Source: Candidatus Binataceae bacterium
GTDB lineage: Bacteria > Desulfobacterota > Binatia > Binatales > Binataceae
NCBI GenBank assembly: GCA_035294265.1
Contig: DATGLK010000099.1
Span: 1 to 58,913, forward strand
DNA: 58,913 bases
Reading direction: 5' to 3'
Each line of letters starts with the position of its first letter. Position 1 is the stretch's first letter. Shown in pieces: positions 25,660 to 34,136 of the stretch. The notes below the pieces were generated by a model. That model searched no databases, was not told where the DNA came from, and worked only from the letters and a program-made list of their open reading frames with translations. The position numbers and the translations under genes are program-made.

Positions 25660-27045
25660 ATGGCAACCAAGCAAGAGCCGCCCATGCTTCCCGCCGGGGA
25701 GGGCCTCGACCTGATCCTGCGGCAATTGTCTCGGGTGGGCAAACGAATCAATTCGCTTGCTGCCCAGCAACTGATCTTTTCAGTCCTGGCGGTGCTGCTT
25801 GGGGCGGGAGCGGTGGTAGTGTTTGCGGCTTTTTTTGCCAGTCCCACGCTTTTTCTGGTCACCGCGGTTGCGGTTGCACTCGCCACCCTGATCGCTTTCC
25901 CCTGGGTTATCGTCAAAGCCGTAGGCCACTTCGCCAGTGTCCCCGCCACCGCCCATCTGACTGATGAGCGGGCGGAGCTGCGCGGGCGCTTGGTCACTCT
26001 GGTGACCCTGCGCGATCAGGCCCACCATCTTCGCCTATGGCCGTACCTGGTAGAAGACACCCTGCTCAAAGTTCCCGAGTTCGAGCCGGCGCGGATAGAA
26101 CGCCGGCGCCTTTCGCCCGCGTTCTATGCCTTTATGAGCGCTTGCCTGATAGCGCTGTTGGCGGCGATGTCAGCTCACATCGCCCGCCAGCGCCAGCTTG
26201 CTACACAGGCGCAAATTGCGGCGGCGATGGAGATCGATCCCTCGCAGGTACGACCCAGCAACGGCAGCCATGGCGTGCAGGCCGAAATCGTAGGCAGCGC
26301 CCAGCAATTGCGCGATTTGGCGCAGCGGTTGCAGGGGGAGGCGCGTACGATGCCGCAGGATCATAGCAATAGCTTAGCCAGCCGCGCCCGCGACTTGGCC
26401 TCAAGCTTGCAAAATCGCCTCACCGGGGCGGATGAAAATCCCGAGGACCGGGTCAAAATGCGGCTCGCACAGACCTTGGACGACTCCAATCCCGAGGCAC
26501 CGCCCCTGCAACAGCCCGGCTACAGCAATCCCACCAGCGATCAGCAGTTGGCCGATAGCAATAAGCAGCCCGGACCGCTAGGCTCCGGCAACGCCAATCA
26601 GACCTCGGGCCCCGAAACTAACGTCCCCAACGATAGCAATTCGATGTCGGGCGCGCCCACCAAGATGCAGGCTCCGGCCAATCCCAACACCCCGATGAGC
26701 CAAGTCAACGCCCCCGGACAAAACTCCACCCAGTCGGGCGATAGCGACCAACAGTCGCGCCAGCGTACCGGCAACGGCGGGGGCGGAGCCTCCCATGGTG
26801 GGGGGACCGATCCGGACAGCTTGATGGGGCCACCGGATGCGCTGGTGCGCCATGGCACAGACAATTTCGAGATCCCGGTGGATGCGCGCCTGCAAGCGCA
26901 TTCGCCCATTCATGACGGTCAGCCCTATAACCCCCCCAAGGTCAAGGTTGGCTTGAGTTCCCATCAGTATGCCGACCAGCCCCTGGTACGCACCACGGTG
27001 CCGGCCAACGACCGCGAGACCATAAGGCGTGTCTTCGAACGATGA
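25660..27045 (+). CDS. Membrane protein with long Asn/Ser/Pro-rich region, first gene of MoxR/VWA operon
   Basis: 461 residues from the ATG at MATKQEPP; upstream starts at 25621 (ATG) and 25600 (TTG) are possible. I do not recognise the family. Two close membrane helices lie near residues 40-85 (LIFSVLAVLLGAGAVVVF), and a third near 155-175 (AFMSACLIALLAAMSAHIA). A helical stretch rich in Gln and Arg follows, then about 130 residues of low complexity rich in Asn, Ser, Pro, Gln and Gly, and a conserved-looking end (KVGLSSHQYADQPLVRTTVP). Similar proteins of the DUF4175 type stand beside MoxR, DUF58 and VWA genes, which is the comparison I would test first. Its stop overlaps the MoxR ATG, so it is part of the same complex or pathway. 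Confidence 0.75.
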   Translation: MATKQEPPMLPAGEGLDLILRQLSRVGKRINSLAAQQLIFSVLAVLLGAGAVVVFAAFFASPTLFLVTAVAVALATLIAFPWVIVKAVGHFASVPATAHLTDERAELRGRLVTLVTLRDQAHHLRLWPYLVEDTLLKVPEFEPARIERRRLSPAFYAFMSACLIALLAAMSAHIARQRQLATQAQIAAAMEIDPSQVRPSNGSHGVQAEIVGSAQQLRDLAQRLQGEARTMPQDHSNSLASRARDLASSLQNRLTGADENPEDRVKMRLAQTLDDSNPEAPPLQQPGYSNPTSDQQLADSNKQPGPLGSGNANQTSGPETNVPNDSNSMSGAPTKMQAPANPNTPMSQVNAPGQNSTQSGDSDQQSRQRTGNGGGGASHGGGTDPDSLMGPPDALVRHGTDNFEIPVDARLQAHSPIHDGQPYNPPKVKVGLSSHQYADQPLVRTTVPANDRETIRRVFER

Positions 27046-28085
27046 ATCAAACTCTGACGGAAATCCCCACCGTAGCCGATTTCGCCCGCACCTTCCGCCG
27101 CATCCAGGCCGAGGTCCACAAGGTAATCGTCGGCCACGAGCAAGCGGTCGAAGAGCTGCTCACCGCGCTCTTCGCCGGCGGTCATGTCCTGATTGAAGGG
27201 GTGCCGGGAACCGGCAAAACGATGCTGGTCAAAGCCTTGGGCCAAGCGCTTAACCTGAGCTTCAACCGAATTCAGTTCACGGTCGACCTGATGCCGGCCG
27301 ATATCACCGGCACGCGGGTAATTTTGAGCAGCGAGGACGGACGGCGCGAATTCAGCTTCAATCCTGGGCCGGTCTTTTGCCATATCCTGCTGGCCGACGA
27401 AATCAACCGCGCCACTCCCAAAACCCAGTCCGCCCTGCTCGAAGCGATGGCGGAATTGCAGGTCACGGTCTCTGGCACCACCTATCCGCTGCCGCCCCCC
27501 TTCTTTGTGATGGCCACCCTCAATCCGGTCGAGATGGAAGGCACTTACCCCTTGCCCGAAGCTCAGCTCGACCGCTTTTTCTTTAAGGTCCACCTTAATT
27601 ATCCCGATGAGGGCGAGCTGGTGCGCATCATTTCCACCACCACCGGCGCCGAGTTGCATACGGTCGAGCCGCTGTTTGAAGCAAGCGAGGCGGCCGCTCG
27701 GATAGAAGCGCTCAAGCAATTGGTGCGCGAGGTGATAGTCGGACCGGAGGTCGAGCAGTATGCAGCCCGGGTGATCCGGGCCACCGTGCCTGAAACCTCC
27801 AAGTTCGTGTCCAAAAAAGATGGGCTGGCGCGCGACCCTGCGGTCAACCGCTATGTCAACTTCGGCTCCAGTCCGCGGGGCGGGCAGGCCTTGATGCTGG
27901 GAGCCAAAGTCACCGCCCTGCTGGACGGGCGCGCCAACGTGGCTTACGAAGATATCGAGCGAGTTGCCTACGCCGCCCTGGGCCACCGCCTCACCTTGAA
28001 TTATGCCGCCGAAGCCGACGGTGTGGATTCCGCACATTTGGTCCAGAAAGTAGTCCACTCAGTGCGTGACTCGCGGCGCGGATAA
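27042..28085 (+). CDS. MoxR-family AAA+ ATPase
   Basis: 347 residues. Walker A is LIEGVPGTGKTMLVKALG near residue 50, followed by the MoxR-type loop RIQFTVDLMPADITGT, Walker B ILLADEINRATPKTQSALLEAM, sensor-1 VMATLNPVEMEGTYPLPEAQLDRF (split), and SPRGGQALM in the lid, the sensor-2 arginine. MoxR ATPases act as chaperones that remodel or load metal into VWA-domain partners, three of which follow in this operon. An insertion of about 15 residues (SKFVSKKDGLARDPAVNR) lies just before the sensor-2 helix. The start codon overlaps the preceding stop in ATGA. Confidence 0.95.
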   Translation: MNQTLTEIPTVADFARTFRRIQAEVHKVIVGHEQAVEELLTALFAGGHVLIEGVPGTGKTMLVKALGQALNLSFNRIQFTVDLMPADITGTRVILSSEDGRREFSFNPGPVFCHILLADEINRATPKTQSALLEAMAELQVTVSGTTYPLPPPFFVMATLNPVEMEGTYPLPEAQLDRFFFKVHLNYPDEGELVRIISTTTGAELHTVEPLFEASEAAARIEALKQLVREVIVGPEVEQYAARVIRATVPETSKFVSKKDGLARDPAVNRYVNFGSSPRGGQALMLGAKVTALLDGRANVAYEDIERVAYAALGHRLTLNYAAEADGVDSAHLVQKVVHSVRDSRRG

Positions 28086-28092
28086 GGTAGGC

Positions 28093-28995
28093 ATGCTGGA
28101 GCACGCCTTCGAGCCGTCGTTTCTCAAGCGCCTGGACAACCTCGCCCTGGGAATTCGTCGGGCGCGCACCGTGCGTCTGGGACGGCGCGCCTTGGGCCGA
28201 ATTCGCGGTGCCGGGTTGGAAGTCGAGAGCTTCAAGGATTACGCTGAAGGCGACGACCTGCGCTACCTGGACTGGAACGCGATGGCGCGACTAGATTCAC
28301 TCCTGATTCGCTCCTACAAAGTCGAACGCGAGACCGAAGTCACGATCATGATCGATGCCAGCGCCTCGATGGGGATGCCGCCCTCGGACAACAAGTTCGA
28401 CTTAGCTCGGATTCTGGCCGCCGCCCTGGCCTATATCGGCCTGGGCGAAAACGACCCAGTGCGCCTGATGAGCTTTGCCGCCCATCGCGGGCGACCAATC
28501 TATCGCCTGACCGACTTCGTGCGCCGCACCGAATCGTATCACGGCCTGCGGCCGATGCTGACGGAAATTCAGGCGAGCGGTCAGACCACCCTTTCCGAAG
28601 CCGTCATGCACCTGCTCAACCAACGCCGGCCCGCAGGAGTGGCGATCGTTATCTCCGACTTTCTCTATGATCGCGAACTCTACGCCACCGCGCTCTCCCG
28701 TTTGATGACCGCACGGTACGAAGTCAAGGCGATTCAGGTGCTGGGCGCGCGCGAGGCTGCCATCCAACTCTCGCCGGGCGCTTATCGCCTGCGTGACTGC
28801 GAAACTGGCCAGATTCGCGAGCTGACTCTTACTCCGGCCGCGGTGGAAGCCTGTCGCCAGCGGCTGGCGCGCCTGCGCGCGGAACTCCAGGAGTTCTGCA
28901 AGCAGCACGAAATTTATTACGCCGCCGCCATCGGCGCCGACTGTTACGATGATTTCCTGACCAAGGAGCTGCCCCGGTTGGGTCTGATTCAGTAG
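28093..28995 (+). CDS. DUF58-domain protein with VWA-like fold
   Basis: 300 residues from the ATG preceded by AAGGTAGGC. The DUF58 signature YAEGDDLRYLDWNAMARLD is at about residues 52-70, and the metal-binding motif of the following VWA-like fold, MIDASASMGM (DxSxS), is intact. A second hydrophobic strand IVISDFLYDREL carries the conserved Asp. No membrane helix is evident, so it is cytosolic or peripheral. It is the usual partner of MoxR, and starts seven bases after the MoxR stop. An alternative GTG at 28066 would overlap that gene. Confidence 0.92.
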   Translation: MLEHAFEPSFLKRLDNLALGIRRARTVRLGRRALGRIRGAGLEVESFKDYAEGDDLRYLDWNAMARLDSLLIRSYKVERETEVTIMIDASASMGMPPSDNKFDLARILAAALAYIGLGENDPVRLMSFAAHRGRPIYRLTDFVRRTESYHGLRPMLTEIQASGQTTLSEAVMHLLNQRRPAGVAIVISDFLYDRELYATALSRLMTARYEVKAIQVLGAREAAIQLSPGAYRLRDCETGQIRELTLTPAAVEACRQRLARLRAELQEFCKQHEIYYAAAIGADCYDDFLTKELPRLGLIQ

Positions 28996-28997
28996 CG

Positions 28998-30866
28998 ATG
29001 GGTGTTCTAGCACCGCTCAACCTGCTCTTTCTCCTAAGCCTGGTCGGCTTGGTCCTGATCTATCTGCGCGCCCGGACCCGCTCCACGGTCGAAGTCTCAA
29101 GCTTGCTCCTGTTCGACGAAGTCCAAGCTCCCGCCTCCAGCTTTCGCTTCTTGCACCTGGACATCTTCTTTTGGTTGGAAGCCCTGTCGTTGACCGTCTT
29201 GAGCTTAGCTTTGGCCGGACTCTTCCTGCGTTTGCGCCCCTCTGCCGGCCAAGGCCATCGCCACGCGCTGATCTTCGATCTGGCGGCCGCGATGAGCGCG
29301 GGCGAGGGCTCGCAGACCCGCCTGGACGAGGCTCGTGCTCAGGCTCTGCGGCTGGTCGATAGCGCCGGACCGGCGGACCAATTCAGCGTGGTCGGCTATG
29401 CCAGCCAGGCGGTGATGGAAAGTCCCTTCACCAACGATCGAATGGCGATCGCGCGCGCGCTCGACGCGCTGCGCACCGAGGATGTCGCTGCCACGCCCGC
29501 GGCTCTGGCCGGCGCGCTGATGCGGGTACGCGAGGCCGACCATATCGATCTGTTCGCGGCGCGCTTGCCCGCTGGAACTCGCTCCTTACTCGACCAGGGC
29601 GCGCGCCTGGTTTTTCATCCGATGGGAGCACCGCTGGACAATGCAGCGATCACTGCCTTGGAGCCCGGCACGCCCAACAAGAGCCCGGGCTACTGCGATG
29701 TGCGCAATCTGTCCAGTCATCCGATGCTGGTGGCGGTCGGCATCTCGGCCGGCGGCGATCCGGTAGCACGATCGACCATGATCGTGCCGCCCAAGGTCAC
29801 CGCCATCGTGCCCTTCGGCCCCCTCAAGGTCCCGGGAGTGGTACAAGCTCGCATCCTCAGTCCCGACGGCTTGGCCGCCGACAACGTACGCTACGCTTAC
29901 GCGATTCCCCAACGCGCGCTCAAAGTAGTCGTACTCTCGCCCGATCCTTCGGTGCGCGACGATCTGGCACGGGTGCTGCGCGCGGTGGCTCCGGCCGCGC
30001 AGGTTATGGCCGGCGACGCCGCTAAGTTGACACCTCAGGACCTCAGCGGTTTCACCAGCAGCCGACCCGATTTGCTTATCCTGCATGACAGCGACGAGGT
30101 CGCGATTGAGAGCGCCGCCAAGCTTCTGATCTTTCCACACTCCGGCACCAATGTGCGGGTACGCGGGACTTTGGCCGCAAGCCAACTTGACGATCGACTC
30201 GACCTCGGACCGCTGACTCGGCCGCTGGATCTCGGGCCCACGCGTGAACTCAGCCTGCCAGACTGGATGGACACATTGGCGCGCGGCACCGGCCCGCAAA
30301 GCAGCGTGGTTCTAACCTTGGCGGCGCGCGGTAGCGGTCCCAAAGGTCGGTTGGGCGTAATCGCTTTCGATATCCGCGGCCATCGGCTGATGAATCCCGA
30401 CATGCTCGACACCCTGGTCCTGACCGTGGATCTGATAAAGGCCTTGACCGCGCCCAGGGATGTGCGAGTGGTGGCGACCGGGACTTATGTGACGATTCCG
30501 GCCACCGTCGCGGCCCACGTGCGCGCGCCCGACGGCAGCACTTTTACCTTGCAGCCCGGCTATGGCGATCGCGTCCGCCTGCTGCCACTGCACGCCGGTC
30601 CGTACGAGGTGACGCTGGGTGCACGCAAGGAACTGATATTAGCCAACTACTTTGACGCCCGCGAGTCGGACCTCAGCGTCGGCGCCCAGGGCTTGGCCAG
30701 CGGCGGATTGGGAACGCAACCCGCGACCGCTTTCGCCCCGGTGGCACCGGCCCTGCCGATGCGCCCCATTGGCGTGTGGTTATTGGCCTGCGCCCTGCTC
30801 GCCATACTGTTAGAAAGCGCGCTGCTGGCCCGGCGCGCGATGCAGGGAGGAGCCCAAATTGTTTGA
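28998..30866 (+). CDS. BatA-like membrane protein with N-terminal helices and degenerate VWA domain
   Basis: 622 residues. The opening LNLLFLLSLVGLVLIYL and a second helix near 60-80 are the BatA/aerotolerance N-terminal pattern. The VWA domain follows (HALIFDLAAAMSAG), but its metal site reads D-L-A-A-A instead of DxSxS, so a bound ion is unlikely. Beta-rich segments fill 220-590, including CDVRNLSSHPMLVAVGIS like an Ig-type repeat, and a C-terminal helix is present near 590-612 (VWLLACALLAILLESALL). Only two bases separate it from the DUF58 gene, so it is one transcript. The loss of the MIDAS residues suggests a scaffolding rather than metal-dependent adhesion role. Confidence 0.85.
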   Translation: MGVLAPLNLLFLLSLVGLVLIYLRARTRSTVEVSSLLLFDEVQAPASSFRFLHLDIFFWLEALSLTVLSLALAGLFLRLRPSAGQGHRHALIFDLAAAMSAGEGSQTRLDEARAQALRLVDSAGPADQFSVVGYASQAVMESPFTNDRMAIARALDALRTEDVAATPAALAGALMRVREADHIDLFAARLPAGTRSLLDQGARLVFHPMGAPLDNAAITALEPGTPNKSPGYCDVRNLSSHPMLVAVGISAGGDPVARSTMIVPPKVTAIVPFGPLKVPGVVQARILSPDGLAADNVRYAYAIPQRALKVVVLSPDPSVRDDLARVLRAVAPAAQVMAGDAAKLTPQDLSGFTSSRPDLLILHDSDEVAIESAAKLLIFPHSGTNVRVRGTLAASQLDDRLDLGPLTRPLDLGPTRELSLPDWMDTLARGTGPQSSVVLTLAARGSGPKGRLGVIAFDIRGHRLMNPDMLDTLVLTVDLIKALTAPRDVRVVATGTYVTIPATVAAHVRAPDGSTFTLQPGYGDRVRLLPLHAGPYEVTLGARKELILANYFDARESDLSVGAQGLASGGLGTQPATAFAPVAPALPMRPIGVWLLACALLAILLESALLARRAMQGGAQIV

Positions 30867-33420
30867 ACGGCCATTGTTGCTCTGGCTCCTGCTTCTAAGC
30901 CCGTTGGTGGTGCTGCCAGGCTGGTTAAACCGCAGCAGCGGGCGGCCTTGGGCTCAGCTTACCGCCACGGTTCTGCGGCTGGCTTGCTTTGTGGTCCTGG
31001 TGGTGGCGCTGGCCGGCCCGACCACGCAAACGCTGACCCGCGCCCATCACTTGACGGTAATTGCGCTGCTGGATAGGTCGCGCTCGATCGCTCCCGATCA
31101 GAGCCGCTGGATGGAAGAGCGGGTGGCGGACCTGCGCGCCGCGCTGGGCCCGCATGACCAATTGGAAGTGATGGGCTTTGGGCGCAACGCGCAGCTCGTT
31201 AACCGCACCACCGGCGCTCCTAACGCCCCGATCGACCGTGGCGGCACCGATATCGCCGCCGCCCTGGGTGCCGCCGCCAGCGTCTTTCCTCCAGACAACC
31301 AAAAAAAGCTGCTACTGCTCAGTGACGGCAACCAGACCCAGGGCAGCGCCAGCGACGAGTTGCCTGAACTAGTCGATCAGGGGGTTCAGGTTTATACCGC
31401 GGCACCGCCTCCCTCGCAGCGCCAGCGCATCGCAATCGACTCGTTAGACGCGCCCAACCCAGTTCGCGCCCATCTCAATTTTGCTCTGCAACTGGCGATC
31501 GATAGCGACGTGCCCACTGCGCTCGAGGCCCAGATCACGCTCTCCCACGAGAAAACCGTGGTTGGGAGCTATCCCATCCGGCTCACTCCAGGCCTGAATC
31601 GGTACGAAATTCCCATGCATCTGGACCAGCCCGGGGCCCACCTGCTGGCCGTGCGCCTAAGCGCGCCGGCCGGATTGGAAGTAATCAACCCGAGCGCCGA
31701 GATGGTAGCCTCGGTAGTCCCGCCGCCGCGTGTCCTGATTGCCTCGGCCGATGTCCCTGTCAGCCTAACCACCGCGCTCAAGCTGCGCGATTACACGGTG
31801 GATGAAACCACCCCCGAGCGATTGCCTACCAGCGCCGAAGATTATCTGGCCTATCAGGCCGTGATCGTCGATGACGCCAGTGCCAAATCGTTACCGACGG
31901 CGGCACAGAGCGCGCTCAGTCACTATGTTGCCGACTTCGGTGGCGGTCTGATTGTGACCGGCAGCGCGCTGCGCGATCAGGGTTTCAAGAACAGCCCGTT
32001 GGAAAAGATTTTGCCGATCAAGTTCGTGCCCCAGCCTCCGCCGCCCAGCCGCGCGCCGATGGGCGTCTACTTGTGCATCGATCGCTCGAATTCGATGAGC
32101 TACAACTCGCGCTATCCTTCCATTCGCGACGGCGAGCGCATCCGTTATGCCAAGGAAGCGGCAATCGCGCTGCTCAATCAGTTGGACGATAGCGACTACG
32201 TGGGTGTAATCGCCTTCGATTCGCAACCCTACGTGCTCTCGCGCCTGCATCGGGTGGGTAACGATCGCATCGGGCTGATTCAGAAAATTATGCGGCTGGA
32301 GCCCGGCGGCGGCACCGATTTTCTGGAAGCAATGCAAATTGCGGCGGGCGATCTGATTCAAAGCGGACTGCCAGTGCGCCAAATAATCCTGCTTACCGAC
32401 GGCGATACCAATCGCCAATACCACGACCACGACCAGCTCATGTATGACTTGGCGCAGCAACACCTGCCGGTCTCCACGGTCAGGATCGGCCCCGACCTGG
32501 AGAATCTGCGGCTGTTGCAGGACTTCGCTGAGATGACCGGAGGTACCTTCTACCGTGTGGACGATATTGAAAAGCTGCCCCAGCTTTTCATTCGACTAAG
32601 CCGACAGGCGATTGCCTCGCAGCATCAAACCAAGATCAAGGAAGATTCCACCAGCCCAATCCTCAAAGGCATCCCCGCCCAGCAGGTCCCCTCGCTAGAT
32701 TTTTACAGCGCCACTCAGCCTAAAGAGGACGCCAGCGTGCCGCTGTCGATTCAGCGCGGCGATCAGACCACGCCTCTGCTGGTGGCTTGGCAATATGGGT
32801 TGGGCCGCAGTGCGATCGTCGCCGCCGATCCGGATTCGCTGACCACCGTGCCGTGGACCCAGTGGGATCATTACGCGCAATTGTGGTCGCAGATTGTTTC
32901 TTGGACGATGCGCGAGGGTGAGTCGGGCACGATGGACCTAAAGGTCATCCACAACGATGACGGTTCGGTCCGCATCCAAGCCCAGGGCGCAACCGCCAAC
33001 AGCACTAGCAATCTGGTCTGCCGAATCACGGGACCCAACGGCAGCAATCTGGAAGTGCCGATGACTCCGCGCTCCGACAATCAGTATCGTGCCGACGCGA
33101 TCACCTTGCCCCCGGGCAAGTACAACGCCACGCTTTGGCGCAAAAGTGGTGATAAGGAGCAGATGCTGACCTCGATCGGCTTTGGGGTAACTACCCATCA
33201 AGCCCCCGATCTGGATGAGCTACGCCTGCGTCCCCCCAACCTGACCTTGTTGCGCCGACTGGCGCGGGGAACTAGCGGAGCTTATGCCGCCTCAGCCCAA
33301 ACCTTGTTGAAAGTAACTGGGCGCGAGGTGCCGGTGACACGGCCGCTGACCCCCTTGCTGATTCCAGTGATTATCCTCTTGCTGCTCGGCGAAGTCTTCG
33401 TGCGCCGCTGCCTGATATAA
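30859..33420 (+). CDS. Large membrane protein with two VWA domains and glutamine-amidotransferase-like middle
   Basis: 853 residues starting with TTG, nine bases after GGAGG, and overlapping the previous stop. Helices lie near residues 5-20, 35-55 and at the C-terminus (LLIPVIILLLLGEVFV). The first VWA (about 65-190) has an intact MIDAS, LLDRSRSIAPDQS, and GGTDIAAAL; the second (about 405-580) has CIDRSNSMSYNS, also intact, and GGGTDFLEAMQIAAG. Between them, PPPRVLIASADVPV followed by VADFGGGLIVTGS looks like a class-I amidotransferase-like fold used as a binding module, with no catalytic Cys evident. It closes the operon and is a natural client of the MoxR ATPase. Confidence 0.88.
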   Translation: MFERPLLLWLLLLSPLVVLPGWLNRSSGRPWAQLTATVLRLACFVVLVVALAGPTTQTLTRAHHLTVIALLDRSRSIAPDQSRWMEERVADLRAALGPHDQLEVMGFGRNAQLVNRTTGAPNAPIDRGGTDIAAALGAAASVFPPDNQKKLLLLSDGNQTQGSASDELPELVDQGVQVYTAAPPPSQRQRIAIDSLDAPNPVRAHLNFALQLAIDSDVPTALEAQITLSHEKTVVGSYPIRLTPGLNRYEIPMHLDQPGAHLLAVRLSAPAGLEVINPSAEMVASVVPPPRVLIASADVPVSLTTALKLRDYTVDETTPERLPTSAEDYLAYQAVIVDDASAKSLPTAAQSALSHYVADFGGGLIVTGSALRDQGFKNSPLEKILPIKFVPQPPPPSRAPMGVYLCIDRSNSMSYNSRYPSIRDGERIRYAKEAAIALLNQLDDSDYVGVIAFDSQPYVLSRLHRVGNDRIGLIQKIMRLEPGGGTDFLEAMQIAAGDLIQSGLPVRQIILLTDGDTNRQYHDHDQLMYDLAQQHLPVSTVRIGPDLENLRLLQDFAEMTGGTFYRVDDIEKLPQLFIRLSRQAIASQHQTKIKEDSTSPILKGIPAQQVPSLDFYSATQPKEDASVPLSIQRGDQTTPLLVAWQYGLGRSAIVAADPDSLTTVPWTQWDHYAQLWSQIVSWTMREGESGTMDLKVIHNDDGSVRIQAQGATANSTSNLVCRITGPNGSNLEVPMTPRSDNQYRADAITLPPGKYNATLWRKSGDKEQMLTSIGFGVTTHQAPDLDELRLRPPNLTLLRRLARGTSGAYAASAQTLLKVTGREVPVTRPLTPLLIPVIILLLLGEVFVRRCLI

Positions 33421-33438
33421 GGATTGGCGCGCCAATCC
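33421..33438. repeat. Perfect 18-base palindrome after the operon stop
   Basis: GGATTGGCG followed directly by CGCCAATCC starts at the first base after the double-VWA gene's stop. It has no T-run behind it, so as a terminator it would need Rho or the second hairpin at 33473-33508. Confidence 0.5.
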
Positions 33439-33472
33439 GCGACGCGGCCAGACCGCTCCATTGGCCGCGAGA

Positions 33473-33508
33473 GGGCCGCGGCGCTTAAAGCTTTACTTGC
33501 CGCGGCCC
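33473..33508. terminator. Hairpin between convergent genes, probable bidirectional terminator
   Basis: Ten-base perfect arms GGGCCGCGGC and GCCGCGGCCC around a 16-base loop containing AAAGCTTTA. It sits between the rightward MoxR/VWA operon and the leftward cupin gene and could serve both. There is no long U-tract on either side. Confidence 0.5.
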
Positions 33509-33524
33509 CGCGACGGGCGCAGAA

Positions 33525-33887
33525 TCAATCGCCTTTAATCAGGCGATAGGAGTCGCTGTCGAAGTGCTGGGTGGAAAATTCGATTAAGCGAGCCTCTTCC
33601 AAAGCTTCCATTTGATGGACCAGCCCGCGCGGCACATCCATGCATTGACCAGGCAGCATCTCGAACTCCTCGATCACAGTCTCTTCGGGCGAACGCTTCA
33701 CCCTGACCTTCAGCCGGCCCGAGAGCAGGTAGAAGGATTCTGCCTTGAGCTTATGGAAATGGAATGAGCAACGCTTGCCTTGCGCAATTTCGAGGATTTT
33801 ACCGCAATACTCCTTGCCGTTGGCGATCCACAGCTCTCGCCCCCAGCCTTTGGGCTCGATGTGGACCGGTTCGCGCGTATAACCCAT
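33525..33887 (-). CDS. Small cupin-domain protein
   Basis: 120 residues from the ATG preceded by GGGAG; a longer frame reaches to a TTG at 33938. It is a single cupin barrel: GKRCSFHFHKLKAESFYLLSGRLKV gives the first metal motif (His-x-His with a later Glu), and GQCMDVPRGLVHQMEAL the second (Pro-Gly/Arg, His). The fit is closest to small isomerase/dioxygenase cupins with a KGWGRELWIAN lead-in, as in sugar-phosphate isomerase-like proteins (GDP-mannose/mannose-6-P isomerase C-terminal type). A bound divalent metal is likely. Substrate unknown. It reads toward the MoxR/VWA operon, away from the Rieske gene. Confidence 0.75.
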   Translation of the reverse strand: MGYTREPVHIEPKGWGRELWIANGKEYCGKILEIAQGKRCSFHFHKLKAESFYLLSGRLKVRVKRSPEETVIEEFEMLPGQCMDVPRGLVHQMEALEEARLIEFSTQHFDSDSYRLIKGD

Positions 33888-34088
33888 GTAGCCAGCTCCC
33901 TGCTCCCGAGTCGGATCGATCGACCCTAACCAGTTCAACCAAGCAAGGCAACTATTTGACGGCCCCCACGGGCGTCACTCCGAAACCCTTCTACCAGCGA
34001 TTCATACCGGCGCCACGGCGGCGCGCGGTTGCGGAGCTGGGGTGATTCGAAACCCGGCAGGAGGCAGGTGAAGCGCGTTTTCCGCCGC

Positions 34089-34135
34089 GGCAGAGCCGGG
34101 ACCGACCCGCCCGGCGGGTCGGTCCCGGCTCTGCC
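34089..34135 (-). terminator. Very long perfect hairpin after Rieske gene
   Basis: Arms at 34089-34111 and 34113-34135 are 23 bases each and perfectly complementary, separated by a single C. It begins one base after the Rieske gene's stop in the leftward direction, where a terminator is expected. The tail on the minus strand is GC-rich with a GAAAAC and no U-tract. The stem ends GGCAGAGCC and GGCTCTGCC. Confidence 0.6.
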
Positions 34136-34136
34136 C

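Noticed and set aside
26964-28058. A 364-codon leftward open frame
   Set aside because: It lies opposite the MoxR gene, whose Walker motifs are unmistakable. High GC makes long antisense frames common here.
33888-34136. Possible small gene or tRNA between cupin and Rieske genes
   Set aside because: No cloverleaf, no GTTCGA-type arm in the right context, and open frames there are fragmentary; only the long hairpin stands out.
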